Of a stretch of DNA of 35,122 bases, positions 23,541-31,761 are shown piece by piece. The notes beneath the pieces were generated by a model. The model ran no database searches. It saw nothing but the letters and a program-made list of their open reading frames with translations, and was not told where the DNA came from. Every line of letters begins with the position of its first letter. Position 1 is the first letter of the stretch. The position numbers were made by a program, and so were the translations under genes. The stretch is from assembly GCA_041487355.1 (NCBI GenBank), contig JBGPND010000031.1:1-35122 (forward strand), given 5' to 3'. Origin of the DNA: JAMXLO01 sp041487355. GTDB taxonomy: Bacteria > Pseudomonadota > Alphaproteobacteria > Acetobacterales > Acetobacteraceae.

Positions 23541-24026
23541 TCAAGCCGTTTCGCTGAACGCGAGCAGCTTGCCGACGTCGAGCACCACCAGCAGCCGGTT
23601 CTCCAGCCGGTAGATGCCGCTGCTGAATTGTGCCCAGCTTGGCGGCAGCGTCGGCGGGTTGCGCTCGAATGCGCTCGCCTTCAGGCTCATCACCTCGGAA
23701 ACCTGATCGACCAGCAACGCATAGAGCTCGCCGCCTTGATCTGCGACGACGGACATGCGCGGCGTGCCGGCAGGTGCCGGCGGCAGGTGCAGGCGCTCCC
23801 GCAGGTCGATCGCAGTGACGATGCGTCCGCGCAGATTGAGGCTGCCGGCGATCTCCGGCGGAGCGAGCGGTATGCGCGTGATCGCCTGCTCGCCGAGGAT
23901 GTCGCGCACGCCGAGCACGGGAACGCCGCAAAGCTGGTCCGCCACGGTCAGGGTGACGAACACACGCTCCTCATCAGCGGCGAGGTCAGGCCGATCGAGG
24001 ACGTCTGCGGTCATGCGTCTTCTCAT
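23541..24026 (-). CDS. cheW: CheW-like coupling protein
   Basis: 161 residues. The ATG at 24026 is chosen because AAGGAGCAGA precedes it; the ATG at 24014 is an alternative. The CheW fold is apparent: FVTLTVADQLCGVPVLGVRDIL, then SLNLRGRIVTAIDLRERL, the diagnostic strand/arginine motif, and LVDQVSEVMSL. It links CheA to receptors. No receptor gene occurs in this window, so the partners are elsewhere. It lies 18 bp after the unrecognised 121-residue gene and 11 bp before cheY. Confidence 0.92.
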   Translation of the reverse strand: MRRRMTADVLDRPDLAADEERVFVTLTVADQLCGVPVLGVRDILGEQAITRIPLAPPEIAGSLNLRGRIVTAIDLRERLHLPPAPAGTPRMSVVADQGGELYALLVDQVSEVMSLKASAFERNPPTLPPSWAQFSSGIYRLENRLLVVLDVGKLLAFSETA

Positions 24027-24044
24027 TCTGCTCCTTCTGCTCCG

Positions 24045-24410
24045 TCAGTCACTGTGCACCCGGTGATCTTCCATATGCTCTGCCAGCATCTGCTTGAATG
24101 GCCCCAGGTCAGCGGCATCCCACGTCTGGTCGAAACCGGCCGGCGCATGTCCGCTCGCGCGCACAAAGATTACGGTGTACTCTGGCAACAATTTGCGGAC
24201 CGCGACGTCGATGATCCGATAGAAGCGATCGCTTTCCAGGTAGATCCGATCGAGCGCGTCATCGACGCGCATGACCGATCCGGAGATTCCTGGTGCATGC
24301 AACTCGATCAGGAACGAGCGTGGGACCGATTCTGCCAGCTTTCGTTCGGCATTGTCCGCGGCGATGTCCAGTGCCCGCAGGAACAGCGCTCGGAAGTCGT
24401 TCTTGGTCAT
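24045..24410 (-). CDS. Unrecognised 121-residue protein inside the chemosensory operon
   Basis: ATG at 24410 with stop at 24045. It lies between cheA and cheW on the same strand, so the real coding strand is clear from context and from the well-behaved sequence. It begins MTKNDFRALFLRALDIAADN, an amphipathic helix. Next come RSFLIELHAPG, RVDDALDRIYLESDRFYRIIDVAV, EYTVIFVRASGHAP and FDQTWDAADLGPFKQML. Mixed alpha/beta, soluble, no signal peptide, no cysteine cluster. I do not recognise a chemotaxis family. It might be an accessory protein or an unrelated insertion; function cannot be assigned. Confidence 0.75.
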   Translation of the reverse strand: MTKNDFRALFLRALDIAADNAERKLAESVPRSFLIELHAPGISGSVMRVDDALDRIYLESDRFYRIIDVAVRKLLPEYTVIFVRASGHAPAGFDQTWDAADLGPFKQMLAEHMEDHRVHSD

Positions 24411-24530
24411 GGCTCATGGCCCTCCGGCAAAATCTCGGGCGGCGTCATGGCACTATAGACCATCGGCAACTGCGGCTGCGCTCGTCGGCGCCTGCATCGT
24501 ACCGTTGGACATCGGCCGGATTCCGCTCGC

Positions 24531-27155
24531 TCATGCCGCCGCGATCGGTTCGGCCAGGCATTGCCGCAGGCTGGCGATCAGTGCCTCACGCTGGAATTTC
24601 GCGACGTAGTCGGTGAAGCCGGCGTCGCGACCCGCCTCGATGTCACGCGGATCGGCGTGCGCCGAGAGGGCGATCATCGGCAGCGCTGCCCAGGAACCGC
24701 CGGCGCGCACGGCGCGGGCGAAGTCGAGCCCGTCCATGTCCGGCATTTCGATATCCGAGACGATGACGTCGAACATCACGCCCGCCTCGCGCAGATGGAG
24801 CGCCTCGGCCGCGCTGGGCGCCGCGGTCACGCGGTAGCCGGCGGCCCCCAGGGTTGGCATCAGGAGCTGGCGGAAGAAGTCGCTGTCCTCGACCACCAGC
24901 ACGCGACGCACATTGTCGCGATTCGCCGTCCCCGCCGCACCGTGGAACCAGTCCTGCCAGGCTTGCGTCAGCCAGTAGCCGGTATCGATCACGGCGGTGG
25001 CATCGCCGCCGATCACGGCCGTGCCCAGCAGGCCAGGCCGGGCACCGGACAACTCGATGTTGAGCCGGTCCTCCACCACGTCGATGATTTCGTCGACCAT
25101 CAGGCCCATGCTGCGGTCGTGGTCGTTGAACACCAGCACCGGCTGGTGCGGCTTGTCGGTGTCCGGATTGTCCGACAACGCCACCAGCGGCATCAGCTTC
25201 CCGCGATACTGGGTGACCGGGGCGCCGCACGATATTTCGATCTTGTCGCGCGGGATGTCCTCCAATCGGGCGACCAGGCCCAGCGGCACCGCCATCTTCT
25301 GCTGGCTGCCGGCGCGGAACAGCAGCATCGCCGTCAGGCCGCTCGAGCGCCGCTGATCCGTCGTGCTTGCGGAGACCGCCTTGCTCGCTCCGCCGCCGCC
25401 GCCGATTCCGGTGGCGCGCGCGATTCCGCTGGGATCGAGGATCATGATCACCGATCCGTCGCCGAGGATCGTGTTGCCGCTGAACATCGTCACGTGGCGG
25501 AGAATGGGCGCCACGGGCTTCACCACGATCTCCTCGGTATCGAACACGCGATCGACGATGATGCCGAGGAGGTTGGCGCCCACCTGCGCGACCACGATGT
25601 AGGCTCCGCTGTCATCGCCGCGCGACGCCCCGAGCGCCAGCAGATCGTTGAGATTGACCAGCGGCAGCAGGCGGTCGCGCAGCCGGAGCACCGGCGTGTC
25701 GTTGATCCGTTCGATGACCGGTTGCGACGTGCCGGCTGCGTTATGGCCGCCGCCGGCTTGGTTCTGCGCGCGGACCAGCTCCACCACGCTGATCTGGGGA
25801 ATGGCGAAGCGCTCTCCGCCGGCTGCCACGATGAGCGCGGAGACGATCGCCAACGTCAGCGGGATCTTGATGGTGAAGGTGGTCCCGGCGCCCGGCACGC
25901 TCTTCAGCTCGATCGTGCCGCCGATTTTCTCGATATTGGTCTTCACCACGTCCATCCCGACGCCACGGCCGGATACGGCGGTCACCACGGACGCGGTGGA
26001 GAAGCCGGGGCGGAAGATGAAGCGTTGCAACTGCGCCTCGGTCATGGCCGCCAGTTCCGCGTCGGTCGCGAGACCGTTCGCCAGCACCTTGGTGCGTATC
26101 CTGTCGAGCGGCAGGCCGCGGCCGTCGTCGGCAATCTCGATGATGATGTGGCCGCCTTCATGGAAGGCATTGAGCGTGATGTGGCCGGTCTCGGATTTGC
26201 CGGCAGCGCGGCGTTCGGCTGGCCTTTCCAGGCCATGGTCGCCGCTGTTGCGCACCATGTGCGTCAGCGGATCCTTGATCAGCTCCAGCACCTGGCGGTC
26301 GAGCTCGGTGTCCGCGCCGAGCATGGTCAGCTCGATCTTCTTGTCCATCTCGCGCGCGACGTCGCGCACCAGGCGTGGCAGCTTGTTCCAGGCATTGCCG
26401 ATCGGCTGCATGCGTGTCTTCATCACGCCTTCCTGCAGGTCGGACGTGATGTGCGACAGGCGCTGTAGTGGCACGGTGAAGCCGCTGTTCTCCTGCGTGC
26501 GGGCAAGCTGAAGAAGCTGGTTGCGGGTGAGCACCAGCTCGCTGACCAGGGTCATCAGGTCTTCCAGCACATCGACGGTGACCCGGATGGTCTGCTGGGC
26601 GGCGATCGGTTCGCCCTGGGCGACTTCCGGTCCCGTTGGGGGTGCCGTTGGCGCCGGTGGCGGGGCGGGGCCCTGCACTGCCTCGGGATACGGCTCCGCC
26701 GGAGGCTGCAGGACCGGCGCGGCTTCGTCGGCCTCCGGTGCCGCCGCAGGCGGCGCGGGTGCCCGTTGCTGTGGCGCCTTGCCCAAGGCCGTGGCGTTCA
26801 GCGCGTCGACCAGCTCGCTGTCATCGCCTGCCGGTTCGGCTCCGCTGGCGGCCAGCCCGGCGAGGATTGCCTTCACCTGGTCGACCGCCATCAGCACGAG
26901 GCTGATCATGTCGGGCGTCACCGTCAGGACGCCGTCCCTCACCTTGCCAAGCACGTTCTCGGCGGCATGCGCCACATGCTCGAGCCGGGGCAGGCCAAGG
27001 AAGCCGCAGGTGCCCTTGATGGTGTGCACCAGGCGGAAGATCAGCGACAGCGTCTCGCCATCGTCCGGCGTGCGCTCCAGCTTCACCAGGGCGACATCCA
27101 GATCGGCGAGGCCCTCGTTGGTCTCGGTCAGAAAGTCAGCGAGCAGATCGTCCAT
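24531..27155 (-). CDS. cheA: Hybrid CheA histidine kinase with tandem CheW-like domains and a C-terminal receiver
   Basis: 874 residues from the ATG at 27155. Domains in order: HPt (about 1-105, phospho-His44 in RLVHTIKGTCGFL); a proline/alanine-rich linker (about 130-195); a dimerisation helix pair (TLVSELVLTRNQLLQLAR); and an ATPase domain with MVRNSGDHGLE, ADDGRGL and GRGVGMDVV. Then come a CheW-like domain (PLTLAIVSALIVAAGGERF), a second CheW-like region (MAVPLGLVARLEDIP, LMVDEIIDVVEDRL), and a receiver (about 752-870) with Asp801 in VIVSDIEMPDMDG. The receiver may act as a phosphate sink or internal output. The CheY-binding P2 domain is not evident. A 94-bp gap separates it from the upstream ChpT-like gene. 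Confidence 0.94.
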   Translation of the reverse strand: MDDLLADFLTETNEGLADLDVALVKLERTPDDGETLSLIFRLVHTIKGTCGFLGLPRLEHVAHAAENVLGKVRDGVLTVTPDMISLVLMAVDQVKAILAGLAASGAEPAGDDSELVDALNATALGKAPQQRAPAPPAAAPEADEAAPVLQPPAEPYPEAVQGPAPPPAPTAPPTGPEVAQGEPIAAQQTIRVTVDVLEDLMTLVSELVLTRNQLLQLARTQENSGFTVPLQRLSHITSDLQEGVMKTRMQPIGNAWNKLPRLVRDVAREMDKKIELTMLGADTELDRQVLELIKDPLTHMVRNSGDHGLERPAERRAAGKSETGHITLNAFHEGGHIIIEIADDGRGLPLDRIRTKVLANGLATDAELAAMTEAQLQRFIFRPGFSTASVVTAVSGRGVGMDVVKTNIEKIGGTIELKSVPGAGTTFTIKIPLTLAIVSALIVAAGGERFAIPQISVVELVRAQNQAGGGHNAAGTSQPVIERINDTPVLRLRDRLLPLVNLNDLLALGASRGDDSGAYIVVAQVGANLLGIIVDRVFDTEEIVVKPVAPILRHVTMFSGNTILGDGSVIMILDPSGIARATGIGGGGGASKAVSASTTDQRRSSGLTAMLLFRAGSQQKMAVPLGLVARLEDIPRDKIEISCGAPVTQYRGKLMPLVALSDNPDTDKPHQPVLVFNDHDRSMGLMVDEIIDVVEDRLNIELSGARPGLLGTAVIGGDATAVIDTGYWLTQAWQDWFHGAAGTANRDNVRRVLVVEDSDFFRQLLMPTLGAAGYRVTAAPSAAEALHLREAGVMFDVIVSDIEMPDMDGLDFARAVRAGGSWAALPMIALSAHADPRDIEAGRDAGFTDYVAKFQREALIASLRQCLAEPIAAA

Positions 27156-27249
27156 GGCAGCCCTCGCGAGCCCGGCAAGTCGCGGGCGGGGCGCCATCCT
27201 GGTCCGATGCTGGCGAAGAAACAGTAAACCGCTGGCTGGTGATCAGTGG

Positions 27250-27909
27250 TCAGCGGTCGGGAGGCGACTGCCAATGGTCCTGGAACGACAGCAGCAGTGG
27301 CGGCAGGGCAGCGTCGTTTCCGGCACCGGCAGGCATCAGCATCGACAGCCTTATGCCGTGTTGGCGCGCGATCAGGGCGGTCAATGGCGCCTGCAGGTGG
27401 CGCGCACTGATCGCCGCCGCCCAGGCCGCTGCCTCGTCGGTCAGGCACGCGCCAAACCCCGGCGGCCAGGCCGCCCGTGGACCCGCTATCGTCACCAGCA
27501 CGTTGCTCGCCGGCGAGCCCGACAACGCGACGATGCCGCCGCCCGGCAGGCTCTCGGCAGCCAGAAGCAGCACGTTCAGGATCAGGCGGCCCGCCGCGGG
27601 AGAGAATACCGCCTCGGGTTGCATGCCGACGAGGTCCAGCCGCAACCGCCGGCTGGCCGACAGGCTGTCGGCGAAGGTCTGGAGCTGGAGCAGGTCCAAC
27701 GGCTCGCTATCCTGCCCCCAGGCAGCGCGCAGCAGTTTGAGCCGCTGCGTCAGTTCGACGGCGGTCTCCTCGGCCACCGCCAGCGTCTCGCTCTCCGCCT
27801 GCTCCTCGCGGGCGATTTCCAGCACGCCGATCAGCGAGCCCAGCAGGCCACTCAGGTCATGGCAGAGTCGTGAGCACAGCAACTCGGCCAACTGCAGAGA
27901 CCCGCTCAT
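27250..27909 (-). CDS. ChpT-like histidine phosphotransferase
   Basis: 219 residues from the ATG at 27909. An in-frame ATG at 27963 would add 18 basic residues, and neither has a strong ribosome site. The N-terminus matches the ChpT/HPTransfase helix: LAELLCSRLCHDLSGLLGSL, with the phospho-accepting His17. The remainder resembles a degenerate HATPase fold (LILNVLLLAAESLPGGGIVAL) without ATP motifs, as in ChpT. In Caulobacter ChpT passes phosphate from CckA to CtrA and CpdR. Here it is the first gene of a chemosensory operon, so it may be the cell-cycle ChpT or a dedicated paralogue. Alphaproteobacterial marker. Confidence 0.85.
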   Translation of the reverse strand: MSGSLQLAELLCSRLCHDLSGLLGSLIGVLEIAREEQAESETLAVAEETAVELTQRLKLLRAAWGQDSEPLDLLQLQTFADSLSASRRLRLDLVGMQPEAVFSPAAGRLILNVLLLAAESLPGGGIVALSGSPASNVLVTIAGPRAAWPPGFGACLTDEAAAWAAAISARHLQAPLTALIARQHGIRLSMLMPAGAGNDAALPPLLLSFQDHWQSPPDR

Positions 27910-28007
27910 GCCGCCCACCCGCCCATTTCCCAGCGGCCCTTGTTTGCCGCGCTTGTCACGCATGAATTACGATGCGGGAATGCAAGAGTCGAGTGCTGCC
28001 GGGATTC

Positions 28008-28137
28008 GCTCCCAATCATACACGCCAAAGGTTGTGGCCGACCTAACGATGCCGCGACCGCTCGCCGCCGATGCGCCCATGCCGGGGGCTCTTGAACCTC
28101 ACGCCGGGATGGCGCAAGTCAACAGCCTGAAAGGAGC
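28008..28137 (+). promoter_or_regulatory. Probable molybdenum-cofactor (Moco) riboswitch upstream of moaA
   Basis: The leader contains CTCACGCCGGGATGGCG at 28099-28115 and CTGAAAGGAGC at 28127-28137, which resemble the 3' conserved portion of the Moco RNA family as I recall it. A closing stem is visible: GCTCC at 28008-28012 pairs with GGAGC at 28133-28137. That 3' strand is the moaA Shine-Dalgarno, so ligand-stabilised pairing would block translation. An internal CCAAAGG/GTGGCC section sits in the 5' half. Location directly before moaA is the classical one. A covariance-model scan was not possible. Confidence 0.65.
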
Positions 28138-28140
28138 CGC

Positions 28141-28152
28141 ATGACCCCATGA
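28141..28152 (+). other. Three-codon ORF (M-T-P-stop) overlapping the moaA start, probable frameshift scar
   Basis: ATGACCCCATGA: this ATG is the one correctly spaced (4 bases) from AAGGAG, while the moaA ATG at 28149 lies 12 bases away. If the run of four C were five, the frame would read M-T-P-M-I-D-P-F-G-R straight into moaA, a typical MoaA N-terminus. So either a base has been lost in the homopolymer (in the genome or in the sequence), or moaA is now translated by termination-reinitiation at the ATGA overlap. Confidence 0.6.
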
Positions 28153-29135
28153 TCGATCCGTTCGGGCGCTCCATCACCTATCTGCGTGTCTCGGTCACCG
28201 ACCGCTGCGATCTCCGCTGCGTCTACTGCATGGCCGAGGACATGACGTTCCTGCCGAAGCGGGAGGTGCTGTCGCTCGAGGAGCTGGACCGCATCTGCGC
28301 CGCCTTCATCCGCCTGGGGACCAGCAAGATCCGCATCACCGGCGGCGAGCCCCTGGTCCGGCGCGACGTGATGACCCTGTTCCAGAGCCTTGGCGCGCGC
28401 TTCGGCGATGGCCTGAAGGAGCTTGTCGTCACCACCAACGGGACGCAGCTCGCGAAGCTCGCCGACGGCCTCCACGCGGCGGGCGTGCGGCGGATCAACG
28501 TCTCGCTCGACACGCTCGATCCACGGAAATTCACCGAGATCACCCGCTCGGGGAAGATCGGCCAGACTCTGGACGGCATCTTCGCCGCCAAGGCCGCCGG
28601 ACTCGCGATCAAGATCAACGCGGTCGCGATGAAGGGCGTAAACGAGGACGAGTTCGACGACCTGCTCGCCTGGTGCGGCGATCACGGCTTCGACCTCTGC
28701 CTGATCGAGACGATGCCGATGGGCGACATCGCCGGCGACCGGACGGAACAGTACCTGCCGCTCTCCATCGTGCGCTCGCGCCTGCGCCGGCGCTGGACGT
28801 TGCAGGAGACCGACTACCGCACCGGCGGACCGGCACGGTATTTCGACGTGGTGGAGACCGGCCGGCGCATCGGGTTCATCACGCCGATGACGCACAATTT
28901 CTGCGAGAGCTGCAACCGCGTGCGGCTGACCTGCACCGGGACGCTTTATATGTGCCTGGGCCAGGATGACCAGGCCGACCTGCGCCGTGTGCTGCGCGAC
29001 GGCGCGACCGACGCCGAGCTGGACGACGCGATCCGCGAGGCGATCAGCCGCAAGCCGAAGGGGCATGACTTCGTGATCGACCGCCGCCACGACCGCCCCG
29101 CGGTGGCGCGGCACATGAGCGTCACCGGCGGCTGA
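28149..29135 (+). CDS. moaA: GTP 3',8-cyclase MoaA (molybdenum cofactor biosynthesis)
   Basis: 328 residues from the ATG at 28149. Radical-SAM cluster: Cys20, Cys24 and Cys27 in DRCDLRCVYC. A C-terminal 4Fe-4S cluster that binds GTP: Cys252, Cys255 and Cys269 in FCESCNRVRLTCTGTLYMC. The protein ends SVTGG, with the Gly-Gly tail that MoaA requires. ITGGEPLVRRD supplies the SAM-binding motif. It makes the first intermediate of molybdopterin with MoaC, whose gene is not in the window. Expression is probably controlled by the leader RNA just upstream. The start region looks one base out of frame with the best ribosome site (see 28141-28152). Confidence 0.95.
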   Translation: MIDPFGRSITYLRVSVTDRCDLRCVYCMAEDMTFLPKREVLSLEELDRICAAFIRLGTSKIRITGGEPLVRRDVMTLFQSLGARFGDGLKELVVTTNGTQLAKLADGLHAAGVRRINVSLDTLDPRKFTEITRSGKIGQTLDGIFAAKAAGLAIKINAVAMKGVNEDEFDDLLAWCGDHGFDLCLIETMPMGDIAGDRTEQYLPLSIVRSRLRRRWTLQETDYRTGGPARYFDVVETGRRIGFITPMTHNFCESCNRVRLTCTGTLYMCLGQDDQADLRRVLRDGATDAELDDAIREAISRKPKGHDFVIDRRHDRPAVARHMSVTGG

Positions 29136-29150
29136 TACCGGACCCGCACA

Positions 29151-29237
29151 CCCCCTCCCCAACCCTCCCCCGCTTCGCGGGAGAGGGGGTTCAAAGCGCC
29201 CCCTCTCCCGCGAAGCGGGGGAGGGTTGGGGAGGGGG
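29151..29237. repeat. Perfect 39-base inverted repeat, CCCTCCCC type, between convergent genes
   Basis: The left arm 29151-29189 and right arm 29199-29237 are exact reverse complements (ends CCCCCTCCCCAACCCTCCCC and GGAGGGTTGGGGAGGGGG), with a 9-base loop. It begins 16 bases after the moaA stop and ends one base before the stop codon of the opposite-strand gene. A hairpin this strong could stop transcription from both sides. The sequence type is a widespread proteobacterial intergenic palindrome, so it is better called a dispersed repeat than a gene-specific terminator. Confidence 0.85.
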
Positions 29238-29238
29238 C

Positions 29239-31290
29239 CTACTTGTCGGTCCCGATCTCCGGGAAGTTGGCCGAGAGCAGCGTGGCGGGCGCCTTGCCGA
29301 CGCCGGAGTGTGCCCAGTAGAGCTCGTTGCCATAGGCCATCACCGGCTTGGCCACCGCGTGGACGCTGGCGACCGCGACACCCTGCGCCGGGCTCGCGGT
29401 GAAGAACGTCTGCACGGCGAACGTGTCGACATAGGCCCCCATGCGATAGGTCGCGACCTTGAGGAACGACCGGCTCCACAGTGACAGGCGCTGCAGCTCG
29501 CGATCGGCGTTCGCCGCGTCGGCTTGCGCGAGCTGATGCTGCAGCACGGTCGGGTCGATGGCGCCGGCGGCGGCGAGCGCCGCGAGCGGCGCGTGGGTCT
29601 GCGCCTCGGTCGCCGACGCTACGGCGTCGCCGTCCCATGGCCAGGGCGTTGACGGGACCGGCAGCGCAAGGCGCCCGCGCACACCGAGTTCGAGCGGTTC
29701 CTGCACCAGGTCCGCCCAGTCCTGCAGCGCTGTCGCCAGCTCCGGCGATGCTACGGGCTCGCCGCCAGCCGGGGGCGCGAAGTAGTAGCGAGCATCGAGG
29801 AAATTCTCCTGCGTGCGCGCCCGGACGCCCACCATCGCGAGGACCGGCGGCACGCTGACCCCCTGCTCGGCCAGCCGGTCCCGGGCACTGGCCCAGAGCG
29901 AGTTGCCTTGCGGGTTGTCCAGCGCCGGCACTACGCGCTTGCCATAGGCGCAGAAGCCATCCTCGGGCGTGTCATAGCGGGTGACCGCGAACACGATATC
30001 GCCGCGCCTGCACTCGGCGGGCGATCCGAGGATTGCGGCGGTCTTGGCGGCATTGCTGTGGATCACCACCAGGCCGCGCAGCGTGCCGCCGTCTGACTGG
30101 CCGAGCACGGTGCCGGTCACGTCGGCTTCGGTGGCGGTGGCAAGCACGCTCCACCGGCCGGCCGGCAGTGGCACCTGCTTGCCGTCCACTTCGAACACGT
30201 GCTGGGCAGCCAGCGCGATGGAAGGCAACTGGTCGGAGTTGGCCGCGAGCCGGACAGGCGCATCGTTGCCGGCAGGCGGACCGTCATGCCTCGCATTGCC
30301 CGTGGGTGTGGCGGTGGGCGTGGCGACGAATTGCATCACTGGGGTCGGGCTCGGCCACTCCCAGGCCAGCTCGTTGCCGAGATAGACCCCGCTGTGCGTG
30401 AACGACTGCCAGAACGAGATGATGGCGCCGAGATAGAGGTCGCCGGCGGCAATGCTGGAGACCACGAAGGTGAACGTCGTCGCCGGCAGCCGGTAGGTCG
30501 CCAGCTTGTAGAGGCCGAGGCGCAGCGCCGAGATTTGCTCCTGCGGCGCCGCCACGTCGGCCGGTACGGCGACGACCGCGAGCGCCGGCATCGGCGGCAC
30601 CTGTCCGACTGGGTCGCGCAGCGCGGCCACGGCGGATTTCCGTGCCGTCTGCGCCCATTCGCCGAGTTCGGCGATCACCGCGCGGTGGGCGTGGTCCTGC
30701 TGGGTGTCGGGGGCGAACCAGGCGGCGGGGTCCGGCCTGGGCGGCGCGATGCCGTAGCGGATGTCGAGCACGTCGCGGCGGTCGCTCACGCGGAACCCGG
30801 CGATCAGCGTCCAGGGTGGCAGCGAAGCAGACAGACGCGCGGCGGTGTCCGTCGCGCCGAGTGCCGGCAGCCCCGAGCGGAGCAACTGGCCGCGGCGGAG
30901 TGCGACGACGAAGGAGCAGGCGTTGTGCAGGTTGCGCGGCTCGCCGGCGCTCTGGAACAGGCTGCGATCGGCGGCGCATTCGCGCGGTTGGCCCCAGCCG
31001 GCGCGCACCGGCAGGACGTTGGTATGGATGAGCAGGAACTCGTCTTGGCCGGGGTTGGGGCGCAGCAACAGCACGCCGCCGATGGCGCCGTATGGGCCTG
31101 GGTCCTGGTCGGCCGCCTGGCCGAAGCCGGCGGATGCGACCTGCCACTCGCCGGGCGGCAGGGGGATGGGCTTGTCCAGCAAGTTGATGGAGCCCGAGAC
31201 GCGCTGCCCGATCTGCGGCAGCGAGGCGGCGAGGGCCACGGCGCAGGTGAGATGCAGCAGCAGGAGGGAGAGAAGGAGGCGTCTGGTCAC
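29239..31290 (-). CDS. Secreted/membrane protein made of two tandem units, each ending in a DUF2061-like segment
   Basis: 683 residues from the GTG at 31290 (VTRRLLLSLLLLHL, a signal peptide with ALA cleavage near residue 22). An ATG at 31368 would add 26 residues that spoil the signal. Unit 1 (about 41-312) and unit 2 (about 371-663) align: PIPLPPGEWQV with QVPLPAGRWSV, LLIHTN with LVVIHSN, QPRECA with SPAECR, VLDIRYGIAPP with FLDARYYFAPP. Each closes with a two-helix membrane segment, KLATYRLPATTFTFVV...GNELAW and KVATYRMGAYVDTFAV...GNELYW, which resembles DUF2061. A threonine/proline linker joins the units. Function unknown. The globular parts are probably periplasmic and held at the inner membrane. 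Confidence 0.85.
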   Translation of the reverse strand: MTRRLLLSLLLLHLTCAVALAASLPQIGQRVSGSINLLDKPIPLPPGEWQVASAGFGQAADQDPGPYGAIGGVLLLRPNPGQDEFLLIHTNVLPVRAGWGQPRECAADRSLFQSAGEPRNLHNACSFVVALRRGQLLRSGLPALGATDTAARLSASLPPWTLIAGFRVSDRRDVLDIRYGIAPPRPDPAAWFAPDTQQDHAHRAVIAELGEWAQTARKSAVAALRDPVGQVPPMPALAVVAVPADVAAPQEQISALRLGLYKLATYRLPATTFTFVVSSIAAGDLYLGAIISFWQSFTHSGVYLGNELAWEWPSPTPVMQFVATPTATPTGNARHDGPPAGNDAPVRLAANSDQLPSIALAAQHVFEVDGKQVPLPAGRWSVLATATEADVTGTVLGQSDGGTLRGLVVIHSNAAKTAAILGSPAECRRGDIVFAVTRYDTPEDGFCAYGKRVVPALDNPQGNSLWASARDRLAEQGVSVPPVLAMVGVRARTQENFLDARYYFAPPAGGEPVASPELATALQDWADLVQEPLELGVRGRLALPVPSTPWPWDGDAVASATEAQTHAPLAALAAAGAIDPTVLQHQLAQADAANADRELQRLSLWSRSFLKVATYRMGAYVDTFAVQTFFTASPAQGVAVASVHAVAKPVMAYGNELYWAHSGVGKAPATLLSANFPEIGTDK

Positions 31291-31674
31291 CGTGGCCCCG
31301 TGCGAATGGTGTTCCGGTGCATGATCGCACGGATTGGGGGCGGCTGGGTATCGAAGGATTGCCGGCAATGATATGGCTTCGATCCCCGCCGCGCCTGCGC
31401 AAAATCAACGGATGGCGGTTTCGATCGGACCCGAGGGACGCCCCCCGGGTGCCGCCACCACGCTGCAGGCGCTGGAGCGTTCAGCCAGGTAATTTCCCAT
31501 CAGGCTGTCGCCGCGGTGCGTGCGGCATCATTTCTTCCCTTGAACAGAACGGATTCATTGTGATTCCGCGCGACCGACTGTAAGCTCCTATCTAGGCGGA
31601 CGATCTGTGCCTGTCCTGCAAGCGTCGGCTGACCTGCATGCGAACAAGCCGGCAATCAAGCTCTCATCCTGGCC
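31291..31674. other. 384-bp region without a recognisable gene, between divergent genes
   Basis: It separates the two-unit secreted protein (leftward) from the lipase-like gene (rightward). GC is visibly lower from about 31500 onward than in the rest of the window. Short ORFs here (for example an 88-codon one at 31317-31583) have arginine/proline-rich shadow composition and no family resemblance. A TTGAAC at about 31538 could be a -35 element, but no convincing -10 follows. No tRNA-like or strong hairpin structure was seen. Confidence 0.5.
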
Positions 31675-31761
31675 ATGGGGTTATGGTTGGCCGCAAATCC
31701 CTCAACTGAAGATTACCTTGCCTTTTCTGAGCTAGCTTATGAGCTGCTGGGTGGCAGTTGA
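31675..31761 (+). pseudogene. Out-of-frame N-terminus of the lipase-like gene
   Basis: ATG at 31675 reads MGLWLAANPSTEDYLAFSELAYELLGG, then TGA. The part TEDYLAFSELAYELL resembles the first helix of class-3-like lipase domains (D-Y-L-A-L-S--AY). It precedes, in a different frame, the VTPIPLGWSELEPAVD section of the big ORF, which is what should follow. Removing one G from the GGG at 31749-31751 would join them. The upstream frame is closed by TGA at 31630-31632. Confidence 0.6.

Noticed and set aside
24561..26468. A 635-residue plus-strand frame opposite cheA.
   Set aside because: It has histidine/arginine/glutamine-rich shadow composition and no domain, while the opposite strand encodes a complete CheA.
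29151..29237. Strong hairpin considered as a dedicated rho-independent terminator.
   Set aside because: No T-run on either side, and the sequence is of a widespread dispersed palindrome type. Termination activity is possible but not shown.
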